A stretch of 64,000 nucleotides of DNA, taken from Pomphorhynchus laevis (Eukaryota > Acanthocephala > Palaeacanthocephala > Echinorhynchida > Pomphorhynchidae). Made by a program: the position numbers and the translations under genes. This document shows positions 48,986 through 59,717 of the stretch, one piece after another. Below the pieces are notes generated by a model. That model was not told where the DNA came from, ran no database searches, and saw only the letters and a program-made list of their open reading frames with translations. Location of the stretch: positions 1-64,000 of the forward strand of contig WNNJ02003574.1 of the NCBI GenBank assembly GCA_012934845.2, given 5' to 3'. Position 1 is the first letter of the stretch. The number at the start of each line of letters is the position of its first letter.

Positions 48986-49195
48986 TCGAAACGTAGCGTA
49001 CTTGAACAACTTTTTAGAACCCCTTTGTTATTTTGTCAAAGTATTTTATAAACACTTAAAAATTTTTGAACTAATATGAATCAATATTAGTTTTCGCGCA
49101 ATATAATTTTCATATTTTTAAAAAATAATCAACGATTAGATAAAAATAATCACATCTTTAAAATTATAAATGTTTTACTCTTCCCACCTATTTCG

Positions 49196-49463
49196 ATTCT
49201 GATTGAAGGAATCGGAAAGACTTAAACAGCATAAACTAATTCTATGCTGTTTGCGACCTTTGAGTCTCATCAGTAGAGGGCTGCTGCACAGCTGAATCGA
49301 AGTGCATCACTTTAATCCAGTCTACAACCCAGACATTGAGCTGTCCAGGAGACTGCACTTTAGTCAAGTAATGCAGCAGCCCCCTAGTGATGAGACTCAA
49401 AAGCCGAAGCATCATAGAATTAGTTTATGCTGTTTAAGTCTTCGCGATTCCTTCAATCAGAAT
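49196..49463. mobile_element. Palindromic MITE with arms of about 95 bp
   Basis: Left arm attctgattgaaggaatc...cagcataaactaattctat...gagtctcatca from 49196; right arm is its reverse complement ending at 49463, with a few mismatches. The centre is about 80 bp. No coding content. Two small frames here are by-products of the arms. Confidence 0.85.
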
Positions 49464-49544
49464 TTCAAAATTATAAAATTCATATTTGAATTTAATATAT
49501 ATTTTAACAAATTGTACACACTAGATATTTATTCTTTTATTCAG

Positions 49545-49601
49545 ATATACAAAAGGTTAATGGAGCTACGATAGACTCTGTTGGTTGCAATTTCTTCTTA
49601 A
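49545..49601 (+). CDS. Secreted host protein gene, exon 4
   Basis: Acceptor attcttttattcag| at 49544, with a good pyrimidine tract; donor a|gtaagc at 49602. 57 nt, phase 1 in and out. It encodes N (split codon), then IQKVNGATIDSVGCNFFL, with one cysteine. The intron upstream contains CXC-RT fragment G and two MITEs. Confidence 0.72.
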
Positions 49602-50524
49602 GTAAGCACTTGTTAACTACATAGTAAAATCTTTTGCATTTTTACAAAATATTAAATATATTTAAGTTTTGATTATTATGATTATATTTTAGTAAAATGT
49701 AATTGAATTTTTGAACGTATACATGCTAATGCATTAGTGAAGTTTAAACTATAAGTTTAAAATCCCATTATGTATTAACGAAGTTTAAACCGATAAGTTT
49801 AAAAATCTTTTGATATTTAACTAATGTATAGCTAGCTATACATTAGCTATAGCTTCAATACTCTCAAATGTTGTCGAGAATGAGATTCTAAAACCGCATC
49901 AAATTTAGAATATTGTTAATGAATTAGTATTAATTAGTATTAATGAATTAGTATTAGAATTGGAATCTTTCAATAAGTCAATATAAATTTTAATTTCATT
50001 TTTATATTTACTTTTTAGATTAATAATAGAAAAATATTATTCAAAATAGCAAATTTGAATATCCGCCAATTACACGTTAATAAGCAATACAATAAAAATA
50101 AGTTATCAATTTAAATTATGCATTAATTGATGAAAAGATTTGAACTACGCGAAAGATTAAACAATATCGCAGTTGAAAGACAATTCCACTATACTGTGTA
50201 AATTATATTGAAGCGCGATATCGCTTAAATCCTGAAAAAACGAAATGGAAAACTGTAGACGCGATATGCACTTATTATGCACACGAAAGACTCACATTTA
50301 AAGCAAATACAACTTGTAATGTCAAGCTAAGAAATATAATTAGGAAATGCGATATTTGAATGAATTTCTATAATAAAAAATACATCGAACGTTACCATAA
50401 CTTTTGAGCTCGTAACTCATACCTCAAAGATTGAAATAAATACTTCTTAAAAGACTTTAATTTAAAAAGTTGATAATGATCTATTTATTTATAAAGAATT
50501 ATTGGAGCTGGATTAAAAGAAATG
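49602..50524. other. Intron 4 of the seven-exon gene, proximal part
   Basis: Contains a short direct duplication (gaagtttaaac and ataagtttaaa, about 49739-49802). No gene seen. Confidence 0.4.
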
Positions 50525-50661
50525 GGAAAATTATATTTTTTTATTTCGCTAACCTCTGTTAGCATCTTCAGAAAATTACAATCTATATTTTCAATATTGT
50601 AAATATTATTATTTTCTGAAGATTCTACTAGAGGTTAGCGAAATATCAAATTAAATTTTCC
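50525..50661. mobile_element. Palindromic MITE, copy 1
   Basis: Arms of about 50 bp: ggaaaatt...atttcgctaacctct...atcttcagaaaat (50525-50575) and the reverse complement (50611-50661), with a few mismatches. Its inner arm sequence is shared with the neighbour at 50771. Confidence 0.8.
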
Positions 50662-50770
50662 TCCTCTGATATTACTATCCTCCTTATTTCTTTAATTGAT
50701 TCGACAGATTATGGATACGAGATAGTAATTTTTGTTTTTGATCTTGGCAATTTATCGTTCGTTCAGATGC

Positions 50771-50858
50771 TAATCTCTGTAAACATCTTCAGAAAATAAC
50801 AATCTATATTGTAAATATTATAAATATTATTATTTTCTGAAGATCTTAACAGAGATTA
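50771..50858. mobile_element. Palindromic MITE, copy 2
   Basis: Arms of 28 bp, taatctctgt-aacatcttcagaaaata (50771-50798) and the reverse complement (50831-50858), with the same inner core as copy 1 (caatctatattgtaaatatta). Confidence 0.75.
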
Positions 50859-51164
50859 AAGAAATATCAAATAAAATGTTTTCCTTTATTTAAATCTAGG
50901 CTTTTATTCAACGTCATATATTTAAATATAAATTGTAGAGGGTTATCCACATAAGATTTTTCGTATTTTTTGAATTGAATGTAACAAGGTGAAATGTCCC
51001 TGCTTGTGTTTTAATCAGTTATATAAAGCATGGTCGGTCAACAGAAGAAAGATAAAGGAATTCATAAAATATTATAAACTTAAAAGGATTTGTATTGTAT
51101 CTATGACAAAAAAATTAATTGTTCATGAACTAGAATTTACCTCATTCCTATATCCCATTTAAAA

Positions 51165-51240
51165 ACGTTACATCAAACAGACAAACAGAATATAGTAAAA
51201 TATATAAATCGACACAATAATATTAAAAATAAAATCAGTA
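51165..51240 (+). pseudogene. Penelope-like 3' fragment
   Basis: The stretch atagtaaaatatataaatcg and acacaataatattaaaaata matches the reverse complement of 35601-35660, so a short piece of the same element's end lies here in plus orientation. It leads straight into the dispersed repeat at 51290, the same neighbour order as near 35000, which suggests both belong to one unit. Confidence 0.6.
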
Positions 51241-51289
51241 GCGCAAAATTTATATGGATGGATAATAAATAATATACTATGTATTAGAA

Positions 51290-52240
51290 TATTCTGATAC
51301 AACGTCTGTTATTTATTAGTCAATTCATAAAAATGACGTTTATTTTAAATTTCATTTTTTTTATTTTAACTTGTTTTTATATAACAATTATTTATAATTA
51401 TTTTTATCTAATTATTAAATTTTGATTTATTGATTTAGCATTATTATTTTTATTTATTTAAATTGTACGCCATAACGCAATAAAGGACGATGTAGCTGGC
51501 CACCTGAGATAAGTGACCAATAACGTAGCAATCGAGCCGCATTTGCAGAATATCAGCGAAACTTTGATATTCGAAAATCCCACAATCACGCGTGGAAGAG
51601 CAGCGAGACTCAATATTGTATGCAATGGATTATATGGAGATCGATCTGAGCGGACGTATTTTAACGTCGCAGTTTTCAATAGCTTTGCCGCGCCGTACTC
51701 CACATCTGTAGCGTCAGCATTTGAGTATAATAAAATTCACAAAAGATCAAAATATGAAGAAAGAATAGTCGAGTGGAGAGAAGTTTGATTGTTCCCCTCA
51801 TTTTCTCAGTTTCGGGTGGTCTTCGTCCATACACAATACCCGTTCTGAAACAGATATCACGGCTACAATCAGTTAAACAGCAAAATCGAACTTAGGCAAA
51901 ATGTCTATGCAGTTAAAGCGGGTTATTGACTTTAAGCTTTGCCGTGCTAACTCCCTTTGCATGCGAGGATTTCGATCCGATACATAGAATCTCATATTAT
52001 CTTCGCTGTCGAGTTGACGGGTAAACGATTGCAACATACCATCTGTTCCTTAAATAGAAGATGGAAACGTCAACCAATTATTTTATAATTTTGCCTGCTA
52101 TGGCACTTACCTTATAAGCTTTTTAATTTATAAATTGAATTTTCAAAAAATATATTTATTTTTATTTATTTAGTTTTATTTTATAATTATATAAAATGCG
52201 TAGACTCAGTTAGCTGATTTGATTTAATACAATAATAGAA
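51290..52240. repeat. Dispersed repeat, copy split by element H
   Basis: 51290-51460 and 52173-52240 together match 35018-35240. The gap between is exactly the inserted element H with its flanking duplication, so the copy at 35018 serves as an empty-site reference. Confidence 0.75.
51461..52155 (+). pseudogene. CXC-RT LINE element H, 5'-truncated with 17-bp target-site duplication
   Basis: Starts VRHNAIKDDVAGHLR, just after where the CCHC finger would be. Frame 51513-51788 holds the RLE core: EPHLQNI, RAARLNIVCNGLYGDRSERT and YFNVAVFNSFA; the acidic residues ARLDI and FFDV of copy A are Asn here (LNI, FNV). The tail has LIFSVSGG. The repeat TTATTTTTATTTATTTA flanks it at 51444-51460 and 52156-52172. 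It lies in intron 4 of the seven-exon gene. One TAA and one frameshift. Confidence 0.8.
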
Positions 52241-52530
52241 TCCTAATAAGATAAAAATATATTATATATTATTATGATATTATATATCAAATTTTATATA
52301 TGTAAATAAATTATATATTAATACGATATAAAATATAAAAATATTATCTATTAATTGTGATAATAGATAACACTCTGTGTTGTTATGGTGTAAGTCACTA
52401 ATTAGTAACGATTTATTATTCATTTATTGATTGCATCAAAACAATTGATACCAAGAGTAACTCAACTAGTAGAATCAATGCCAGTTGCTCAATTAGCAGA
52501 ATTCAATTATTCCCATTCTGTCATGTTTAG

Positions 52531-52584
52531 ATAACTCAAAATTTGATTTTCTGGTCATTTCGACTCTCACTGGCTGTGTAAAAT
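52531..52584 (+). CDS. Secreted host protein gene, exon 5
   Basis: Acceptor cccattctgtcatgtttag| at 52530, donor t|gtgagt at 52585. 54 nt, phase 1 in and out. It encodes N (split codon), then NSKFDFLVISTLTGCVK, with one cysteine and a possible N-glycosylation site (NNS). CXC-RT element H and two MITEs lie in the intron upstream. Confidence 0.72.
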
Positions 52585-53138
52585 GTGAGTATTTAATTAA
52601 ATAAAATTTTACTAAAATTTTATAATTTTTATGATTAAAAATAGAATAAAACTAGTTTTACTATCAGATTGCAGCTTACCAAGGACTATATATAATCGCT
52701 TAAGTTATTTTGCAAGTAATATAACTTGAAAAATACTTACAAAATAATACTTCCAAATAATACTTCCAAAAACATATTGGAAAATAACTTGAGATAAGAT
52801 ATAAGTACAATATTTTATCATGGCAAACCTGTAAGCCGCCAAATATTGGAAGAAATTAAAATAGTTTGAATAAAGAAAAGCTTAATACTTCATGGAAAGC
52901 ATTACAAAGGTTCAAAAGTTTATCGTACGTGTTTTTCAATAAGTGACTCAAAAAAGAATAAATATGAGGTTATTTGCGAAAGAAATTTATATTTATATTT
53001 AGATTCTATATTTATTTATATTTATTAATATAATTCTATATTAATTCTATAACTAATTCTATATTTATTAATATTTAGATTCTAATATTTATTAGGATCT
53101 AATAAATATTATTATAATATAATAAATATAAGATGCAG
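52585..53138. other. Intron 5 of the seven-exon gene, proximal part
   Basis: A/T-rich with short repeated tattctata/taatattt motifs near 53000-53120. No gene seen. Confidence 0.4.
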
Positions 53139-53343
53139 AAGTTAATCAGATCAAAGGCTGAGTTAGTTTTTATATATTGCCAAAGCTTTCGCCGCGTAAG
53201 TAAAAAATAATAAATTATAAAAAAAAATTTATTAAAAAAATTCTTGGTTATTAATACTTACAATAAACCACTGACGAAGCCGTAACGCGGCGAAAGCTTT
53301 GGCAATATATAATAACTAACTCAGCCTTTGATCTGATTAACTT
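53139..53343. mobile_element. Palindromic MITE, 58-bp arms, 57 of 58 bases paired
   Basis: Left arm 53139-53196, right arm 53286-53343, with one mismatch; ends aagttaatcagatcaaagg and the inner part ctttcgccgcg. The loop of 89 bases is A/T-rich. It is the least diverged palindrome in the window and so probably young. It is in intron 5 of the seven-exon gene and, if transcribed with the gene, would fold into a long hairpin. Confidence 0.9.
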
Positions 53344-53762
53344 TTGTAAATCTTAACAACATGAAGCTGAGAGATAAGCCGACATTTAATTCTATAATAA
53401 ATATAATATTATAATATTTAATAAAATATACAAATGTTATAATATTTAATTTAATTAAATGTTAGAGTAACGTACTTTGTGAAGGATACGTGACCTCAAT
53501 ACATCTAAATAATGAAGTGTGCTAGGATGTAATCAATATTTAGAATAGTATATGAGCGAATTTAAGAGAATAAATTAATTAATAGAAAGAACGTTCCTTT
53601 ATGCCGTTTAATTAGATATCAATAGTTTATTTCTCAACTTTTAGTTTTGAATGGTTAGAAACGATATGCATATCTTTTTACTATAATTTTATTTCAATAA
53701 ACGACATTATGTTATTAGTGCAATATTCAAAATTTTCAATTGGTATCATTTTAATATTTTAG

Positions 53763-53804
53763 ATTTGCAATTAATAGTGAATACATTAGACCGCGAATAT
53801 AAAG
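53763..53804 (+). CDS. Secreted host protein gene, exon 6
   Basis: Acceptor cattttaatattttag| at 53762, donor g|gtatgt at 53805. 42 nt, phase 1 in and out. It encodes Y (split codon), then LQLIVNTLDREYK. The following intron of 5.4 kb holds CXC-RT element F on the opposite strand. Confidence 0.68.
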
Positions 53805-54044
53805 GTATGTGCAAAAACTACAGTTTTTAAGATTGAAATACGTTTTGTTTGTTAATTTTACATAATCAAATTTGCATAACTATACCGATAATCCATTACT
53901 AAGATATTTAACAAAAATATAAAAAAGTATTTCGATAGCAATGTGATTTTAAGGAATCTAACGAGAAAATATTCTATACGAGCTTCTTAGACTACAATAT
54001 TTTTAATTTTAAAATTTAACCTAACCAGAAAGTTAATATTTAAA

Positions 54045-54310
54045 ACTAAGAACGTGTTATTGCAAAATCCCTGTATATTAAGAGATCGATAAATTCCTAT
54101 TTATTTAAAGGCTTAGAACGTGTTATTACAAAAATCCTGTAAATTAAGCGATTAATAAATTCATATTTATTTAATGACTAAAAACGTGTTATTACAAAAT
54201 CCTATATATTAAGCGATTAATAAATTGATTTTTATTGAAAGGCTGGGAACGTGATATTTTAAAAGCTTTTTAAATTAAGAGATTAATAAATTCAATATTA
54301 TTTGAGTGTA
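54045..54310. repeat. Tandem repeat, unit about 66 bp, four copies
   Basis: The anchor aacgtg recurs at 54051, 54117, 54183 and 54248, each followed by a version of ttattacaaaatcctgta and ttaagcgattaataaattc. Copies are diverged, so old. Confidence 0.85.
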
Positions 54311-54775
54311 TTAAATTATACAAACTTATACATAATCGACTAACCTAGGAGTTTGTGATATGTCAGTGCATAATACACTCAAAAGTCAATTTAGAAGAAT
54401 CAATATATTTTTAAAATTGCAATAACATTGATAAATTGTAACAGAGCACCACCATTATGCTTATGAGAATTTATATTAAAAGTCAATCGTTACCGAAATA
54501 TTGCGATTTTTAAAATATTTTTTGCTGCTTATAATATAGTATGATATCTCAGACAATTTTTAAGGCTACAGTTTCCTAGTTTAAGGCTACAGTTTTGTAG
54601 TCGCATATTTTCATTTTTATAGTCCATCTTCTGAAAAGTCTCATTTTTATAAAATGCATAACTAAAAAATATTTTCCCCTTTGTAAAATGCATAAGAAAA
54701 ACGGCAATTCTCATGAAATGTTCGACAATATCTCATACATTGAGTGGCCAAAGAATAACAAGAAAATATATCAGA
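54311..54775. other. Intronic AT-rich sequence
   Basis: Contains the short duplication aaggctacagttt (about 54563-54597). No gene identified. Confidence 0.4.
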
Positions 54776-54955
54776 ACATATAGTAGAATGTTTTCAGGGG
54801 CTTTTGCAGAGAAACGTATCAATAGTTGATATGGTTCCAAGTTTAAAGGTTTCTCTCAGGACTATTCAAAGGCTCTTAGCGAGATATCTTGCTGATGAAT
54901 TGTTTGATTTATCACAAGTGATAAGAAAAAAGAAACAAAATGATCATTTATAATT
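54776..54955 (+). other. Open fragment with a helix-turn-helix-like run
   Basis: A stop-free plus frame reads ECFQGLLQRNVSIVDMVPSL, then KVSLRTIQRLLARYLADELF before a stop. The pattern VPSLKVSLRTIQRLL resembles a DNA-binding helix-turn-helix. It could be a transposase relic. No start or partner sequence is evident. I cannot name the family. Confidence 0.3.
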
Positions 54956-55121
54956 TTATATCCTCAAGATTGCCTTATCATCTCATAAGAGGAAATGTAT
55001 TATCCATATGTCATGGATAATACTTATATAATTCATGCCTATTTTGGATATAAAATGGAAAACAATACACGACACTTGTCAGTTATTTATGGGTTCTGTA
55101 AACCATGTCGAATAATTGCTT

Positions 55122-58100
55122 TCAATATACAATGAAGATCCCAGTGCGGCTTAAACTAGTACCAGTAAAAATTATAAATAGTAAAATTTCCAAAACTGAT
55201 AATATTGGTGCCGAGAAAAAAGCATTAAAAGTCTTTTGTCTAGTATACCTTACGCAGATCGATGTAACTTTAGCCAATATGACACCTAACAGCTGTCGCA
55301 CAATACTTACACTGTAAGGTATCTGAGAACGTTGAGCTGATTTTGTTGCTATCCAACTTAAAATCCTTTCTGTTTCAGTCCCAACAGAACCCGTTAGAGA
55401 AAATATAAAAGGACAAACGGTTCCACGTTCAACTTGCACTATTCTTTCGGCGTACTCTGAGTATTTTCTTCTTTGATGGTATTCATTACACTCCTTCGGA
55501 CTTTTGGCAATATATAATGGTGATAGATGATTATAAATGCATACATCCATATAGGATTTTACCATATACTCACCAAAGAGACCCCTACATGAAATATCAA
55601 GACGCGCGCGTGGTTCCGTGCAAGTGACTGAAGAGTCCATTACCATGTTTCTAGGGATTTCTTGTAATTCGGGTTCAATTCTGAATTCTTTGCAAATTTC
55701 ATTCAGCTCTTTAGCAATCGCATCTCGCATAATGTTATGACGAATGATAATCGCACCATCTGTTTTACAAGAGAGCATATGAGAAATTAAAGCAACCTCA
55801 CCATAAGACCATTTTTTGAAGAATCTTTTGTTGGTAAATCGTATCGCGCGGCGATTGCATCATAAAATTCTCGTGATGATAATCTTGTTTGTCTCACAAA
55901 TGTTGGTTTTGTGCTGAGCCATGTAGATGATCCTTTTTCGGAAGCGAATTCCATAATATGCTTGTAATTTTCGCTAAAGGTTTAAAGCTAATGATACATT
56001 GATTTCGGTAGCAATTTAAATTTTCTTCTTCTTTGATCTGCTTCATAATTTAAAGTTGAGAGCAACTCAATTCCTCGCCTTAACATCGATAAGCGAAGCA
56101 CATGCCAGAGTAGAAAATGCATATTCATCTTTTGCTATTTGGTCAGGTTTAATCAATCCAAAACCACCGTATTTCGTAGATAAGAAGCAAATCGATTCAA
56201 TTTGGTCGCTAATATTTTCCTGTCCGAGAATAGCTGGTAGTAGACTATTTCGAATGCGCGATGATAACGGTTTAAACAACGACAAGTCGAGCTTACAGGT
56301 TCGCATCAGATATGTCCATCTGTGCTGCATAGAGTTTCTAAACACGTAATAAGCAATTTGAGGATCGAAATCAGCAATTTTTGATAAATCATAGGTCATG
56401 TTTGTCCATTTTGTGACTTTCGTTGTTACGTTGTTGTTTATAAACCTCCCGGTACCATATGGCGATCCCAATATAGTAATTCCTTCATCTGTAACGTAAA
56501 TACCCGTTTCCACGAACAACATTCTCGAACTAGTAATATTTTTTTAATGAACCTGCAGCTTACATTTAGACGTATTCATGTGTTAGCCATTGTGCGGACC
56601 AATTTCCTGTATACGCAAGAAAACCTTGAGGTAGTCATTGATAGGACCAACGCAAGATGCGTCATCTGCGTACCACCTGTGTGTGACCCTATCAGAACAT
56701 AACTGCACATCATTGATCATAGGTAATGAAGTTACTGCAAAGGCAGCCATCGCGAGAAGACATCCTTGAGTAAAACCTTCTCGAGGGAGAATTGCTTTGT
56801 CCTCAACGCATAAAGTCGGAAACCTCTGATAACAATTAGCAAGTGCTGAAAAAAGTGATGGACTCGCTTTGATGTTCTCAAAGCGAGTTCCATGTTTAAC
56901 AAATTGAAAGCATTCTGAGCGTCAATTTGTTAGATCACATGGCCATCATCGTTCTCGAATATCTCTCATAACGAATGAATCGCTGATTCTGTTCCACAGC
57001 GTTGACCTGCGCATAGTTGAATGTTACCTGCGGCATTTTGTAGCTCACCAGAAATTGTCATTAATATTGATTTCATGACGATACGCCTACTAACCTATCC
57101 AATTCCAATTGGTCTGATACTTGGTTGTTTATCGAGTGGAATAAGCATGTTGACAATAAAGGCATCGGTGTTATCGGGTCTCAACTTGCCATTTGCAACC
57201 CTGATTGATAAGAGTGATAATGCAACTGATAGACGTATTGATTATTGATCGAATTTCCAAATCATATCTCGTCAGTGATTTGCATGGAGACCTGAGGGTC
57301 TGCTACTGCCATGTGTGCGACGCGAGGCTTTTCGAATCATAGTGTGATCGATCTCCATGAAAATGCTTGGATGATAGTCCTGACAGAATGTATCAGTATC
57401 TGATGTTATAAATTTCGAGTTAATTGTTGATCCAGCGGGATGTAGTTGAGTAAGTCTCTGGAGTACTGTAATAACATAAATCGATGTTTTCAAATTATGG
57501 ACACCGGATATCTGACCTTCCATTTCAAGAAGACGCATGGATCGGTTCAATTAATCATGATCCACCAGTTTAATGAATAATTTATACCAGTAATTCTCAA
57601 CATTTTTAGAGCTTGATATTCTATTCTTTTTTGATATGACTCTCGTTTAAAGAATTTACAATTCTCTGTAAAGTTCATTGAAATCTCTGTTTCCAGAAGT
57701 TTAATCGTCTCATAATCGTTTCTCTAATTGTTTTGGCTTTTCTACATTGAATCTTTTACAAAATGAATTGCACAAAGACCGGTGAAGGTTTAAGAGAAAA
57801 GTCAGAAACACTCATAGATGTAGCTGCTTCGGTATACATATCAGTAAGTATTTTCACAAATTCCAATGACGCATTGCCCTGAGGTAGTTTAAAAATATTT
57901 GGAGTCGAGTTGATACATTTTTTGTATATGTACATTATGCTGGCTTCATTTGAATATCGTTTGTTAATATTGTCATTGTCGTGTTCTAAAGTGCTGGAAT
58001 TATCAGTAGGAAATATACTGTTTGTGACAACTATATTCTGACTTTGTTCGATACCAAGGGGATCCAAGTCTTCCACTCTACTTACTGATTCCGTAGCAGA

Positions 58101-58274
58101 AGTCGAAGTTAGAATCTGAGGTCTAATAAGTACGCGATTGTTACAGTCTGGTGCACGGCAATTCGCGCAAGGAACTCCAGCCTTCGCGCATCTGTAACCT
58201 TTGCACTTTGCTGACGGACCATTGCATCCACAGCATATTCTCTCGTTAGACGGTTTTCCTTTTTGCATGTTCAA
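55122..58274 (-). pseudogene. CXC-RT LINE element F, full-length but decayed
   Basis: CXC cluster at 58250-58140 (CCGCNGPSAKCKGYRCAKAG, with one Cys changed to Tyr), open to 57756. RT fingers/palm about 57240-56580 (PIGIG, LCAGQRCGTESAIHS, DAQNAFNLLN); thumb 56522-56067 (ILGSPYGTGRFINNNV, IAYYVFRNSMQHRWTYL); CCHC/RLE 55800-55500 (LSCKTDGAIIIRHNIMRDAI, RARLDISCRGLFGEYMVKSY, MDVCIYN); tail to about 55200 with FSLTGSVGTETERILSWIA. At least four frameshifts. The C-terminal frame 55778-55122 is intact, with the RLE Asp residues kept. It lies antisense in intron 6 of the seven-exon gene. Confidence 0.82.
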
Positions 58275-58484
58275 AGGCCGTTTGAATGTTTCGATTTTAT
58301 GATATTTTTATATATTTTTATGATATATTTTTCCGAATTTATAATCTTCGTTGTCGATTTTCGTTGTCGATTGTAGACTATTTATCTTGTTGTATGTTAT
58401 ATTATTGTAAGTATTATATAATCACCAAGACAATTTTTTAAGCAGTTATTAATAATTAATAATTAATATATTGGAATTATTAAT

Positions 58485-59118
58485 TCCAATACCTACGTTT
58501 CACATTTCGGTCCTTTTAATGTTGATTGACGGTCACTCGACTTGTCTGTTTTATCAACAATTAGATTTAATGAAGACTTTCGTCTTACATTTTTTAAATA
58601 TAATTAAACTCATTTCTGATTTCAAATTAAATCTGCGTTGATAGGGGAAGGGTCTACCTTCGATTTGAAAACTTACCAATTTTTGCAATTAATTTCTATT
58701 ATCAAACTAGTCATCTATAGTTTGTTTCCTAATTTTTAGTTGATATCCATGTGAATCCATTGTTATAATTGAAATTTTGATGAATATTTTTTATCCTGCT
58801 TTGATACTATCCTATCTTTATGACCAACAGCAGTACCCTACATTTCAATATTGGCGGGCGTAATCAGCTACTGATCCAATACCTACGTTTCACGTTTTCG
58901 GTCCTTATAATGTTGAATGACGATCACTTGTCTGCTTTTATTGACAATTAGATTTAATATATGACTTTCGTCTTACACTATGGAAATTTAATTAAAATCA
59001 TTTCCGATTTCAAATAAGCTTTGGTAGGAAAACCAAAGCTGATTTTGTAAACTTAAATTGTCAGTCAACAATTAAAAGAACAGAAACTTGAAACGTAGGT
59101 ATTGGATCAGTAGCTGAT
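58485..59118. mobile_element. MITE with 30-bp perfect arms, plus a solo relative
   Basis: 58863-58892 (atcagctactgatccaatac, cctacgtttca) is the exact reverse complement of 59089-59118, giving an element of 256 bp. Its left 150 bp recur as a direct copy at about 58485-58640 (aatacctacgtttcac, gacaattagattta-type blocks), which lacks the right arm. No coding content. The element ends 94 bases before exon 7 of the seven-exon gene. Confidence 0.85.
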
Positions 59119-59212
59119 CTTATATTTTTAAGATCGGCTACGTTAAGTAGCTGATATATAGCTTATATATCTTATATTTTTTAACATCTTATATCTTATA
59201 TTTCTTTTGTAG

Positions 59213-59685
59213 AAAGAAATATACGATTCTACGATGAACGTAATATAAAGGACGAGCAGAATACCAAAGTCCTAGAAAAACTAAATGATAAAGACAGCAG
59301 TGAAAGTGATGAAAGCGATGATTCCAGCAGCTTAAGCGATAGTAGCAGTGATAGTAGAAGTGATAGTAGCAATGATAATAGCAATGATAGTGATGAATCA
59401 TCATTGTCTGAAGAAAAACGTGTAATCGGACAGTTACGTCAAAATATTCAGAATAGAGAAACGAGAAACCGACAAAAGAATAAAAATAAAATTGCTGACA
59501 CTTCCGTAAAACAATTATTTCATAAGAGTAAGCAATCACAAATAAATTCATTTAATTTAAATAAATTATATAAAATAATAAAAGATCATTATATCAATAT
59601 TGATATATTATCAATATATCAATATATATTGTTATACTATATTAAAAGTAAAACAAAAATTGCTCTTTTTCGCTATTTTGATTAA
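59213..59685 (+). CDS. Secreted host protein gene, exon 7 (acidic Ser/Asp-rich then basic tail)
   Basis: Acceptor tatttcttttgtag| at 59212; 473 nt to TAA at 59683-59685. It encodes E (split codon), then RNIRFYDERNIKDEQNTKVL, followed by a low-complexity Ser/Asp/Glu run (59292-59400), a basic stretch rich in R, N, Q and K, and a hydrophobic-aromatic end (ILSIYQYILLYYIKSK). Taken with exons 1-6 the product is about 286 aa. The acidic run could bind calcium or basic partners, but that is inference. An AATAAA follows 27 bases after the stop. The exon is open in this frame from the acceptor to the stop. Confidence 0.68.
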
Positions 59686-59711
59686 GCTAGAAATTAAACT
59701 TTTTTTCTAAT

Positions 59712-59717
59712 AATAAA
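59712..59717 (+). terminator. Polyadenylation signal of the seven-exon gene
   Basis: AATAAA 27 bases after the stop codon. Common by chance in such A/T-rich DNA, so its support comes from position only. Confidence 0.45.

Noticed and set aside
58364-58406. A 30-nt candidate exon between gattgtag and gtaagtat
   Set aside because: It is phase 1 on both sides, but joining it to exon 7 makes TAA at the junction.
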